NCBI GenBank assembly: GCA_903895515.1
Contig: CAITUB010000125.1
Span: forward strand, 1-11,301
DNA length: 11,301 bases
DNA from: an uncultured Acidimicrobium sp.
Lineage (GTDB): Bacteria > Actinomycetota > Acidimicrobiia > Acidimicrobiales > Ilumatobacteraceae
Reading direction: 5' to 3'
Below are positions 6,103-11,301 of this stretch, in pieces; within the stretch, counting starts at the first letter, position 1, and the number at the start of each line of letters is the position of its first letter. A program made the position numbers and the translations under genes. The notes beneath the pieces were generated by a model. The model did not search any database, was not told the origin of the DNA, and saw only the letters and a list, made by a program, of their open reading frames with translations.

Positions 6103-6178
6103 CCGTTTTACGAGTCTGAGCAACTCGGGTCGCACGCTCGGCCAGCGACACTGACGTCGAAACCTGTCAGCCCCGTTA

Positions 6179-6207
6179 ACTTTGCTTGCCCTGTCAGTGT
6201 ACGGCAA
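6179..6207 (-). promoter_or_regulatory. Predicted ssrA promoter
   Basis: On the minus strand, TTGCCG (plus 6202-6207) and CAAAGT (plus 6179-6184) are separated by exactly 17 bp. The -10 is followed by TAAC and then the mature tmRNA 5' GGGG. The -35 is good and the -10 only fair. It would allow ssrA to be transcribed independently of smpB. Confidence 0.5.
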
Positions 6208-6223
6208 CGGTGTGCGCATTTAT

Positions 6224-6730
6224 TCAGGAGTTATTGCCTTGTTTCTTTTGGCGCCCGGCTTCGCGACGCATTTCAAGTTCAGATTCTTTTTTGGCAATGG
6301 CTTGACGGCGATCAGCTTTTTGTCTGCCCTTGGCTAGTGCAATATCAACCTTCACACGACCTTTGCTGAAGCGCACTTCTAACGGAACAATGGTGAGACG
6401 TTCTTTGTTGATGCGGTCTTGCATACGTCGAATCTGTTCGCGATGGAGGAGCAGCTTGCGACGGCGCATGGGTTCGTGCGCACCAACTCCGTGAGCAAAT
6501 GCATAAGAGGAAATATGGATTCCGTCCAACCACATCTCGCCGTTCACCACATGCGCATACGCATCGGCAAGTTGCACCTGACCCGATCGAACGCTTTTCA
6601 CTTCGCTTCCGAGCAGCACAATGCCGGCCTCAACTACATCCACAATGGTGTAGTCGTGCCTGGCCTTACGATTACTGGCAACTACCCGGTCTAGGTGCTC
6701 CCGCTCGTTCTGCTTGTTTTGTGCGTTCAT
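6224..6730 (-). CDS. smpB: SsrA-binding protein SmpB
   Basis: SmpB binds the tRNA-like part of tmRNA and guides it into the empty A site of stalled ribosomes. The 168-residue protein is slightly longer than the usual 150-160, mainly at the N-terminus. Family marks are NRKARHDY at 20-27 (start of the barrel), GSEVKSVR at 41-48, the ALAKGRQKADRR region from 132 (start of the basic C-terminal tail that folds in the mRNA channel) and a Lys/Arg-rich end. The start is ATG 6730; a -10-like TATGCT lies 12 nt upstream and there is no Shine-Dalgarno sequence. It sits directly upstream of ssrA, so both partners of trans-translation are neighbours, and it is divergent from mec. Confidence 0.96.
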   Translation of the reverse strand: MNAQNKQNEREHLDRVVASNRKARHDYTIVDVVEAGIVLLGSEVKSVRSGQVQLADAYAHVVNGEMWLDGIHISSYAFAHGVGAHEPMRRRKLLLHREQIRRMQDRINKERLTIVPLEVRFSKGRVKVDIALAKGRQKADRRQAIAKKESELEMRREAGRQKKQGNNS

Positions 6731-6767
6731 ATCGTTCGTTTCAGCATACGGGTAGCCTGAAAATCAG
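6731..6767. promoter_or_regulatory. Compact divergent promoter, smpB / mec
   Basis: The intergenic region is 37 bp. The minus-strand -10 TATGCT (plus 6743-6748) and plus-strand -10 TAGCCT (6753-6758) are back to back with 4 bp (CGGG) between them. They lie 12 nt before the smpB ATG and 9 nt before the mec ATG. No ribosome-binding sites are visible. Confidence 0.45.
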
Positions 6768-7187
6768 ATGAGTACTCAAACCACGCTCTTAGTGTCACCA
6801 CAGGTATTACAAGCCATAGGGGAACACGCCATCTCGTGCTATCCAGAAGAGGCCTGCGGACTGTTGGTAGGTAACAGCGCAACCGATGAAGTGCTCGAGT
6901 TTCACGCGTGCGAAAACATTGCGCATTCGGCGAAGGTGTACACCATAAATCCAAAGCAACACTTGGTCATCGAGCGAAACGCCGAAGACGCTGGTCGAGA
7001 AGTAGTTGGAGTGGTGCATAGCCATACTCATACCGAGGCGTACCCAAGTGCGACTGATGTTGCTCAAGCCCCAGACCCTGGTTGGCACTACATGATCGTC
7101 ACGCTGAAGCGCGGTGTGCCAGAGCCACGGAATTTCCGCATTATTGACGGCGTAATCACCGAAACGACAATTCAGCAGCACAACTGA
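6768..7187 (+). CDS. mec: JAMM/MPN+ metallopeptidase, Mec family
   Basis: This 139-residue zinc peptidase of the JAMM family resembles mycobacterial Mec, which releases cysteine from the carrier protein CysO after CysM has built it there. The metal site is complete: Glu28 in PEEACGLLVG, His84-Ser85-His86, then Ser94 and Asp97 (H-x-H-x7-S-x2-D). The whole length is the MPN domain and no ubiquitin-like or other domain is fused. cysM follows 35 nt downstream on the same strand, supporting a role in cysteine synthesis. The expected cysO gene is not between them. The start ATG 6768 lies 9 nt after a -10-like TAGCCT. Another JAMM activity on a different small carrier cannot be excluded. Confidence 0.87.
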   Translation: MSTQTTLLVSPQVLQAIGEHAISCYPEEACGLLVGNSATDEVLEFHACENIAHSAKVYTINPKQHLVIERNAEDAGREVVGVVHSHTHTEAYPSATDVAQAPDPGWHYMIVTLKRGVPEPRNFRIIDGVITETTIQQHN

Positions 7188-7208
7188 CCAATGGCCTTTA
7201 CCCAGGGT

Positions 7209-7214
7209 TAGAAT
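7209..7214 (+). promoter_or_regulatory. Candidate -10 box before cysM
   Basis: TAGAAT ends 8 nt before the ATG at 7223, so cysM may have its own leaderless transcript as well as read-through from mec. No Shine-Dalgarno sequence is seen. A loose -35 (TGACCA) lies about 18 bp upstream, at the mec stop codon. Confidence 0.45.
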
Positions 7215-7222
7215 TATGACTA

Positions 7223-8200
7223 ATGCAGTCAACAATCCACGGTTCGCGCCTGATGATCAATGAGAGCGTCCTCGACCTCATTGGCAACACGCCAGTAGTT
7301 GATGTCAGCGTGCTGTCACCAAACCCACGCGTGAAGTTGATTGCCAAGCTTGAAGGTCAGAACCCATTTGGTTCGGTGAAAGATCGCATTGCGAAGTCCA
7401 TGATTGAGCAGGCGATTGCAGACGGAAAACTGAAGCCTGGTCAACGCATCATGGAGCCTTCGTCTGGTAACACCGGAATTGCGCTTGCTGCAATCGCTGC
7501 CGTGAAGGGAAACCCGATCACCATCTTGATGCCGGAAAGCGTTTCCATTGAACGGCGTCAAATGCTTGAAGTGTTTGGTGCGGAAATCATTTTGACGCCC
7601 GGCGGAGAAGGATCAAATGGTGCGGTGCGTCGCGCTGAAGCGTTGTCAGCAGAACATCCTGAGTGGTGCTTCATGCACCAGTATCAAAATGATGCAAACC
7701 CACGCGCGCATTACACAACCACTGGCCCAGAAATTTGGCGCGACGTTCCAGAAGTAACTCATTTTGTTGCAGGCCTCGGCACCAGTGGAACGCTCATGGG
7801 CGTGGGACGTTTCTTGAAGGAACAGAATGCGGATATCAAATTGATCGCTGTCGAACCACCGCTTGGTGAGCGTGTTGAAGGATTGCGCAATTTAGACGAA
7901 GGTTACATTCCACCTATTTTTGAAAACTGGCATGGCATCGATTTACTCGATCGCAAACGCGTCGTTCGTCCGCGCGAAAGTTTGGAAATGACTCGCCGTC
8001 TCGTTCGCGAATGCGGAATTTTTGCGGGCATTTCATCGGGTGCATCACTTGCTGGAGCGCTAAAGGTCGCAGGTGAAATTGACGAAGGAACCATTGTGTT
8101 CATCGTGTGTGACGGCGGATGGAAGTACCTGTCAACTGGCGCGTACACCGACGATCTCGATGCCGCAGAAGCAGCAGCCGAGAAAATCATCTACTTCTAA
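7223..8200 (+). CDS. cysM: Cysteine synthase, CysM type (O-phosphoserine-type)
   Basis: This 325-residue fold-type II PLP enzyme makes cysteine by beta-replacement. The PLP lysine is Lys53 in NPFGSVKDR. The substrate loop SSGNTGIAL (80-88) and the phosphate-binding GLGTSGTLMG (184-193) are intact. LRNLDEG (221-227) keeps Arg222, which aligns with Arg220 of M. tuberculosis CysM, the residue that binds O-phosphoserine. The C-terminal GWKYLSTGAY also matches that enzyme. I therefore expect O-phosphoserine rather than O-acetylserine as substrate and a thiocarboxylated carrier as sulfur donor, but no carrier gene is adjacent. ATG 7223 is chosen for the -10 box just upstream; ATG 7253 (MINES) also fits the family N-terminus. 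The stop overlaps the stop of the convergent transporter gene. Confidence 0.93.
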   Translation: MQSTIHGSRLMINESVLDLIGNTPVVDVSVLSPNPRVKLIAKLEGQNPFGSVKDRIAKSMIEQAIADGKLKPGQRIMEPSSGNTGIALAAIAAVKGNPITILMPESVSIERRQMLEVFGAEIILTPGGEGSNGAVRRAEALSAEHPEWCFMHQYQNDANPRAHYTTTGPEIWRDVPEVTHFVAGLGTSGTLMGVGRFLKEQNADIKLIAVEPPLGERVEGLRNLDEGYIPPIFENWHGIDLLDRKRVVRPRESLEMTRRLVRECGIFAGISSGASLAGALKVAGEIDEGTIVFIVCDGGWKYLSTGAYTDDLDAAEAAAEKIIYF

Positions 8201-9033
8201 TTCGTTCGTCCAATAACAAGAATCACAAGTCCGACAAGAACAATCCCCGCAGCGGACAATCGCCGTTTGTGGTCTCCTTCGTCTAAGAATTTCCATCCTG
8301 CTAGCGCTGCAATGACCACGCTTGATTCACGCAATGCAGCAACGTATCCAATTGGTGCGCGCTGGTAGGCAATCATGACAAGTGCATATCCCGTAGTGCT
8401 CGCAATTGCAGCGAGACTCATTTTCTTCCAATTCCAACGAATGGTGCTGATCATGTCGTGTTTGCGTGTAACGAAAATGTATGCAGTGGTAATGAGGGCC
8501 GCGAACATGTTCAGTGCAAGGGCATAAGCAATTCCATTTGATTGTCGTGAACCGTGGCCATCAACAACTGAGTACACAACAATCGTTGTTGCAACTGAAA
8601 GTGCTGCACCAATCACGTACCACGAACTACTTTTTCCGAGCAGAAATAATCCACATACCGCAACAGCAATTCCGATCAATGATGTGGGGGAATAGCGGTC
8701 ACCAAGAATTGCAATTCCAGCAAAGGCGCTAACAAGTGCTCCGCTCCCTCGCACTATTGGGTATGCCATGGAAAAGTCTCCACGGTCGTACGCGCGCGAA
8801 AGGAGCAACAGGTAGGGGACGTGGGTTGCACCGCTAATGAGCGCCCAGCCCCAAGCAATATGTGGGTGATCGAACATTGCAAACCATGCACAAAGAATGA
8901 TCGAAGAGATAAGGCCGGCAATCATGAATTGTCCCCACAGTGACATTCGCCGATCACCACTTGATTTGACGGCAAGATTCCAAGACGCGTGAAGTACGGC
9001 AGCGGTTAACGCAAGCACGGTGGCGAGAAGCAC
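8197..9033 (-). CDS. DMT-superfamily (EamA-type) inner-membrane transporter
   Basis: The predicted protein of about 278 residues is highly hydrophobic, with about ten membrane-spanning segments in two halves, the drug/metabolite transporter layout. The first half carries HASWNLAVKSS early, a SMAYPIVRGSGAL segment (about 88-100) and an ILGDRYSP loop. The second half ends in the repeat-equivalent YVAALRESSVVIAALAGW and a basic loop EGDHKRR. The substrate is unknown; small metabolites or amino acids are typical. GTG 9033 is preferred to TTG 9036 because TAGTCT (minus strand) lies 6 nt upstream. Its TAG stop overlaps the cysM TAA by 4 nt in convergent orientation. It lies on the opposite strand within an otherwise conserved housekeeping cluster, in the place a rhomboid protease gene occupies in M. 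tuberculosis. Confidence 0.85.
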   Translation of the reverse strand: MLLATVLALTAAVLHASWNLAVKSSGDRRMSLWGQFMIAGLISSIILCAWFAMFDHPHIAWGWALISGATHVPYLLLLSRAYDRGDFSMAYPIVRGSGALVSAFAGIAILGDRYSPTSLIGIAVAVCGLFLLGKSSSWYVIGAALSVATTIVVYSVVDGHGSRQSNGIAYALALNMFAALITTAYIFVTRKHDMISTIRWNWKKMSLAAIASTTGYALVMIAYQRAPIGYVAALRESSVVIAALAGWKFLDEGDHKRRLSAAGIVLVGLVILVIGRTN

Positions 9034-9070
9034 CAAGTCAGACTATTGCGCTGGCGTATTGTGGAAGCCG
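9034..9070. promoter_or_regulatory. Compact divergent promoter, EamA transporter / murI
   Basis: The intergenic region is 37 bp. The minus-strand -10 TAGTCT (plus 9040-9045) lies 6 nt before the transporter GTG. The plus-strand -10 TATTGT (9057-9062) lies 8 nt before the murI ATG. GGAAG (9063-9067) is a possible but closely spaced ribosome-binding site for murI if its transcript begins upstream. Confidence 0.42.
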
Positions 9071-9895
9071 ATGCCAAATAAGCGAAATAGCGCAGTTGGC
9101 CCGATCGGCATGTTCGACTCGGGATTTGGCGGACTCACTGTCGCGCGTGCAGTGATTGATCTCCTTCCTCATGAAGACGTGGTGTACATCGGCGATACCG
9201 GCAGGTATCCGTATGGCAATAAGCCGGCCGAGCAAGTGCGCGAATACGCACGCGAATTGGCGTGGAGTTTGGTGAATGACTACAACGCAAAGCTTGTTGT
9301 TATTGCCTGCAACACTGCCGCGTCAGTTGCTTTGCACGAGCTGGCAGAAGAACTTCCCGTGCCGGTGCTTGGAGTGGTGGAGCCTGGTGCGCGAGCGTTG
9401 GTGCGCGCAACACAGAACGGAAAAGTTGGTGTCATTGGCACAGTAGGAACAATTTCTTCCGGTGCGTATGTGAATGCAATTCGCGATACGAAGGCAAATG
9501 TTGCACTCACATCGGCTGCATGTCCTGGGTTCGTCGAATTTGTGGAGCGCGATCAAACCACCGGAGACGAAGTGACGGTGTTGGCAGAACGTTTGCTGGC
9601 GCCAGTGCGCGATGCAGGGGTTGATGCTTTGTTGCTCGGTTGCACGCATTATCCGTATTTATCGCGCGTGATAAGCGAAGTGATGGGCCCGAATGTGGTG
9701 CTGGTAAGTAGTGGTGATGAAACGGCATTCGCGGTGCGCGAGGCACTGACCGAATCTGGAATGGCAGCAACCAGTGGCATTGGATCGCATCGCTTTTTGT
9801 CGTCGGGCGACATTGCCTGGTTCGCACAACTCGGTCGCAGACTGTTAGGTCCAGAACTCGATAGCGCAGAGCAATGGTCAAACAACAAGATTTAA
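9071..9895 (+). CDS. murI: Glutamate racemase MurI
   Basis: MurI converts L-glutamate to D-glutamate for peptidoglycan. The 274-residue length is normal. The two catalytic cysteines are present: Cys80 in IACNTAAS and Cys191 in LLGCTHYP. GMFDSGFGGLTV (13-24) and YIGDTGRYPYG (39-49) form the substrate and active-site loops. An earlier in-frame start exists at 9020, but it would overlap the divergent transporter gene and add residues outside the domain; ATG 9071 has a -10 box 8 nt upstream. It is the first gene of the murI-rph-rdgB operon, an order shared with mycobacteria. Confidence 0.95.
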   Translation: MPNKRNSAVGPIGMFDSGFGGLTVARAVIDLLPHEDVVYIGDTGRYPYGNKPAEQVREYARELAWSLVNDYNAKLVVIACNTAASVALHELAEELPVPVLGVVEPGARALVRATQNGKVGVIGTVGTISSGAYVNAIRDTKANVALTSAACPGFVEFVERDQTTGDEVTVLAERLLAPVRDAGVDALLLGCTHYPYLSRVISEVMGPNVVLVSSGDETAFAVREALTESGMAATSGIGSHRFLSSGDIAWFAQLGRRLLGPELDSAEQWSNNKI

Positions 9896-9902
9896 CAACA
9901 AC

Positions 9903-9909
9903 AGGGAGA
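9903..9909 (+). promoter_or_regulatory. Shine-Dalgarno sequence of rph
   Basis: AGGGAGA lies 8 nt before the rph ATG. It is the clearest ribosome-binding site among the chromosomal genes here. It marks rph as an internal operon gene, in contrast to the apparently leaderless first genes. Confidence 0.7.
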
Positions 9910-9917
9910 ACACAGAT

Positions 9918-10679
9918 ATGACACGTTTTGACGGCAGACAGCACAACGAGCTTCGTCCAATTTCTTTTCAACGCGACTTCACTGAAATGTCGGCCGGGTC
10001 GGTGCTCGTTTCGTTTGGTAAAACGCAAGTGCTGTGCACTGCATCACTCGATGAAGATGTTCCGCGTTGGATGAAGGGCAGTGGCAAAGGTTGGGTCACT
10101 GCGGAATACTCAATGCTTCCTGGCTCGTCGCCAGAGCGTGTTGGTCGCGAAGCGGCGAAGGGTAAGCAGTCGGGTCGCACGGTTGAAATTCAGCGACTGA
10201 TTGGTCGCGCATTGCGTTCGTCTATCGACATGAAGCAACTTGGCGAACGTCAAATTCTTATTGACTGCGATGTGTTACAGGCCGATGGTGGAACACGTAC
10301 CGCAAGTATCTGTGGAGCATTTGTTGCGTTGCATGATGCGATTACTCGCATTCAGCAAAACGGCGGCCTCACAGTGAACCCATTGCATTCAATGTGTGCA
10401 GCTATCAGCGTAGGAATGCACAATGGCAATGCTGTGCTTGATCTTCCGTACGAAGAAGACTCGAAAGCTGAAGTGGACATGAATGTGGTGATGTTGCAAC
10501 CAATCAATGGTGGCGAGCCAACCTATGTTGAGGTGCAAGGCACTGCGGAAGGAAAAGCATTTTCACGCAGTGAACTGGATGCATTGCTTGGGCTTGCTGC
10601 AGGTGGGCTTGAGCAAATCTTCGCCAAGCAACGCGAAGTTATTGCCACTCCGCCAACGCCACGCCCACTCGGTAGGTAG
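9918..10679 (+). CDS. rph: Ribonuclease PH
   Basis: RNase PH is a phosphate-dependent 3'-5' exonuclease that trims tRNA precursors and works as a hexameric ring. The 253-residue protein has all core elements: RLIGRALR at 93-100, CDVLQADGGTRTASI at 117-131 (phosphate and RNA binding), and DLPYEEDSKAEVDMNVVM at 175-192 with the acidic metal ligands Asp181 and Asp187. The short C-terminal tail ending in PTPRPLGR is unremarkable. It begins 22 nt after murI and ends 2 nt before rdgB. In organisms with tRNA genes lacking encoded CCA, as the tmRNA here suggests, exact 3' trimming before CCA addition is needed. Confidence 0.96.
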   Translation: MTRFDGRQHNELRPISFQRDFTEMSAGSVLVSFGKTQVLCTASLDEDVPRWMKGSGKGWVTAEYSMLPGSSPERVGREAAKGKQSGRTVEIQRLIGRALRSSIDMKQLGERQILIDCDVLQADGGTRTASICGAFVALHDAITRIQQNGGLTVNPLHSMCAAISVGMHNGNAVLDLPYEEDSKAEVDMNVVMLQPINGGEPTYVEVQGTAEGKAFSRSELDALLGLAAGGLEQIFAKQREVIATPPTPRPLGR

Positions 10680-10681
10680 TC

Positions 10682-11269
10682 GTGTTGCGCGCAGTCTGCG
10701 CATCTGCAAACCCCCACAAGGTTGCCGAAATTTTTGACCTCATGGGTGGGGTCATTGACTTGCAGCCACGACCAGAGGGTCTTGCCGATGTTGTTGAAGA
10801 CGCAGACACACTCGTTGGCAATGCGCGACTAAAAGCAGTTGCTGTGTGCAATGCAACAGGGCTTCCCGCATTGGCCGACGACACCGGCTTGGAAGTTGAT
10901 GCATTAGGCGGAGCACCCGGAGTGCGCACGGCGCGCTTTGCGGGTGAACAAGCAACGGACGCCGACAATCGAGCAAAAATGCTGCGAGAACTGAGTGGCA
11001 AAATACGTTCGTGCAGGTTTAGAACAGTTGCACTATTGCGGTTTCCTGATGGGCGAGAAGTGATTGCTGAAGGTGTGTGCGAAGGAAGTATCGCAGAGGC
11101 AGAAATTGGTGAGCGCGGTTTTGGCTACGACCCTTTATTCATTGCTCGCGATGGCGATGGGCGAACCTTTGCGCAAATGACTGTTGATGAAAAACACGAA
11201 CTCTCACACAGGGGTAAAGCGTTTCGTGCGTTATCGCAATTACTGAAAAACGATTCACCAACCGCGTAA
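10682..11269 (+). CDS. rdgB: dITP/XTP pyrophosphatase (RdgB/HAM1 family)
   Basis: This enzyme hydrolyses non-canonical purine nucleoside triphosphates (dITP, ITP, XTP) to monophosphates and so keeps them out of DNA and RNA. The 195-residue length is typical. Signature residues are ASANPHK at 7-13 (Asn10, Lys13), LADDTGLEVDALGGAPGVR at 64-82 with metal-binding Asp66/Asp67, GFGYDPLF at 146-153 (base recognition), and DEKHELSHRGKA at 169-180. The start is GTG 10682, 2 nt after the rph stop; the GGTAGGTAG stretch over the rph stop may serve as its ribosome-binding site, so translation is probably coupled. Confidence 0.95.
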   Translation: MLRAVCASANPHKVAEIFDLMGGVIDLQPRPEGLADVVEDADTLVGNARLKAVAVCNATGLPALADDTGLEVDALGGAPGVRTARFAGEQATDADNRAKMLRELSGKIRSCRFRTVALLRFPDGREVIAEGVCEGSIAEAEIGERGFGYDPLFIARDGDGRTFAQMTVDEKHELSHRGKAFRALSQLLKNDSPTA

Positions 11270-11301
11270 GTCAATTGCCCAGCGATCGACGATCTCGTCA
11301 C
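11255..11301 (-). CDS. Possible 3' end of a convergent gene (partial)
   Basis: From the window edge, the minus strand reads DEIVDRWAIDLRGW and then TGA at 11255-11257. This would overlap the last codons of rdgB by 15 nt. Only this tail is visible, it matches no family I recognise, and an open frame this short can be chance. The 32 bases after rdgB hold nothing else. Confidence 0.25.
   Translation of the reverse strand, partial: DEIVDRWAIDLRGW

Larger units (their letters stand above)
5794..6174 (-). ncRNA. ssrA: Transfer-messenger RNA (tmRNA)
   Basis: tmRNA rescues ribosomes stalled on broken mRNAs by acting first as tRNA-Ala and then as a short mRNA. The 5' end GGGGCTGACAGGTTTCGACG and the 3' end CAGCTCC-A pair into a 7-bp acceptor stem that includes the G3:U wobble recognised by alanyl-tRNA synthetase. 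The T-arm is GGGGG-TTCGATT-CCCCC. The 381-nt length fits a one-piece tmRNA. The bases after the discriminator A are CTA, not CCA, so CCA must be added enzymatically. Strong internal hairpins include GGUUAAUGC-UUCG-GCAUUAACC (5895-5916, UUCG tetraloop) and GUUGCU-GCGU-AGCAAC (5864-5879). It follows smpB on the same strand with 49 bp between them. Confidence 0.95.

Noticed and set aside
6807..7235. Minus-strand open frame of 142 codons across mec.
   Set aside because: mec carries a complete JAMM motif on the plus strand; the antisense frame has no recognisable domain.
9034..9036. TTG at 9036 as the transporter start.
   Set aside because: It lies only 3 nt after the -10 box, too close for a leaderless start; GTG at 9033 fits the spacing seen at the other genes.

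Overview
The window looks like chromosomal DNA from a moderate-GC actinobacterium. Acidimicrobiia is my best guess, but that is inference from gene order and style. The order mec, cysM, murI, rph, rdgB follows the Mycobacterium tuberculosis Rv1334-Rv1341 neighbourhood. Many genes start 6-9 nt after a TAnnnT-type -10 box with no Shine-Dalgarno sequence, which suggests leaderless transcripts, common in Actinobacteria.

Left block (1-3361): a small cupin gene (+) faces a class I/II aminotransferase (-). The aminotransferase is divergent from an AMP-forming acyl-CoA ligase (+), with only 32 bp between them.

Middle block (3365-5803): a small genomic island of about 2.4 kb. It is bounded by a perfect 19-bp direct repeat, one copy of which is the 3' end of the tmRNA gene ssrA. 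Inside are a GC-rich, tandemly duplicated FAS1-domain lipoprotein gene, a truncated tyrosine-integrase remnant, and an AT-richer DUF4160/DUF2442 gene pair that resembles a toxin-antitoxin module. The simplest reading is an element that integrated into the 3' end of ssrA, restored that end, and later lost its integrase.

Right block (5794-11301): the trans-translation pair ssrA and smpB, both on the minus strand. Divergent from smpB is mec (JAMM peptidase), followed by cysM, which keeps the Arg expected for O-phosphoserine use. The carrier gene cysO normally between them is absent. A DMT/EamA transporter on the opposite strand separates cysM from murI (glutamate racemase), rph (RNase PH) and rdgB (dITP/XTP pyrophosphatase). 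The last three form a tight plus-strand operon.

The points most worth attention are the tmRNA-anchored island with its degraded integrase, three consecutive tmRNA hairpins sharing one loop sequence, three very short divergent intergenic regions with back-to-back -10 boxes, and the mec-cysM pair without cysO.
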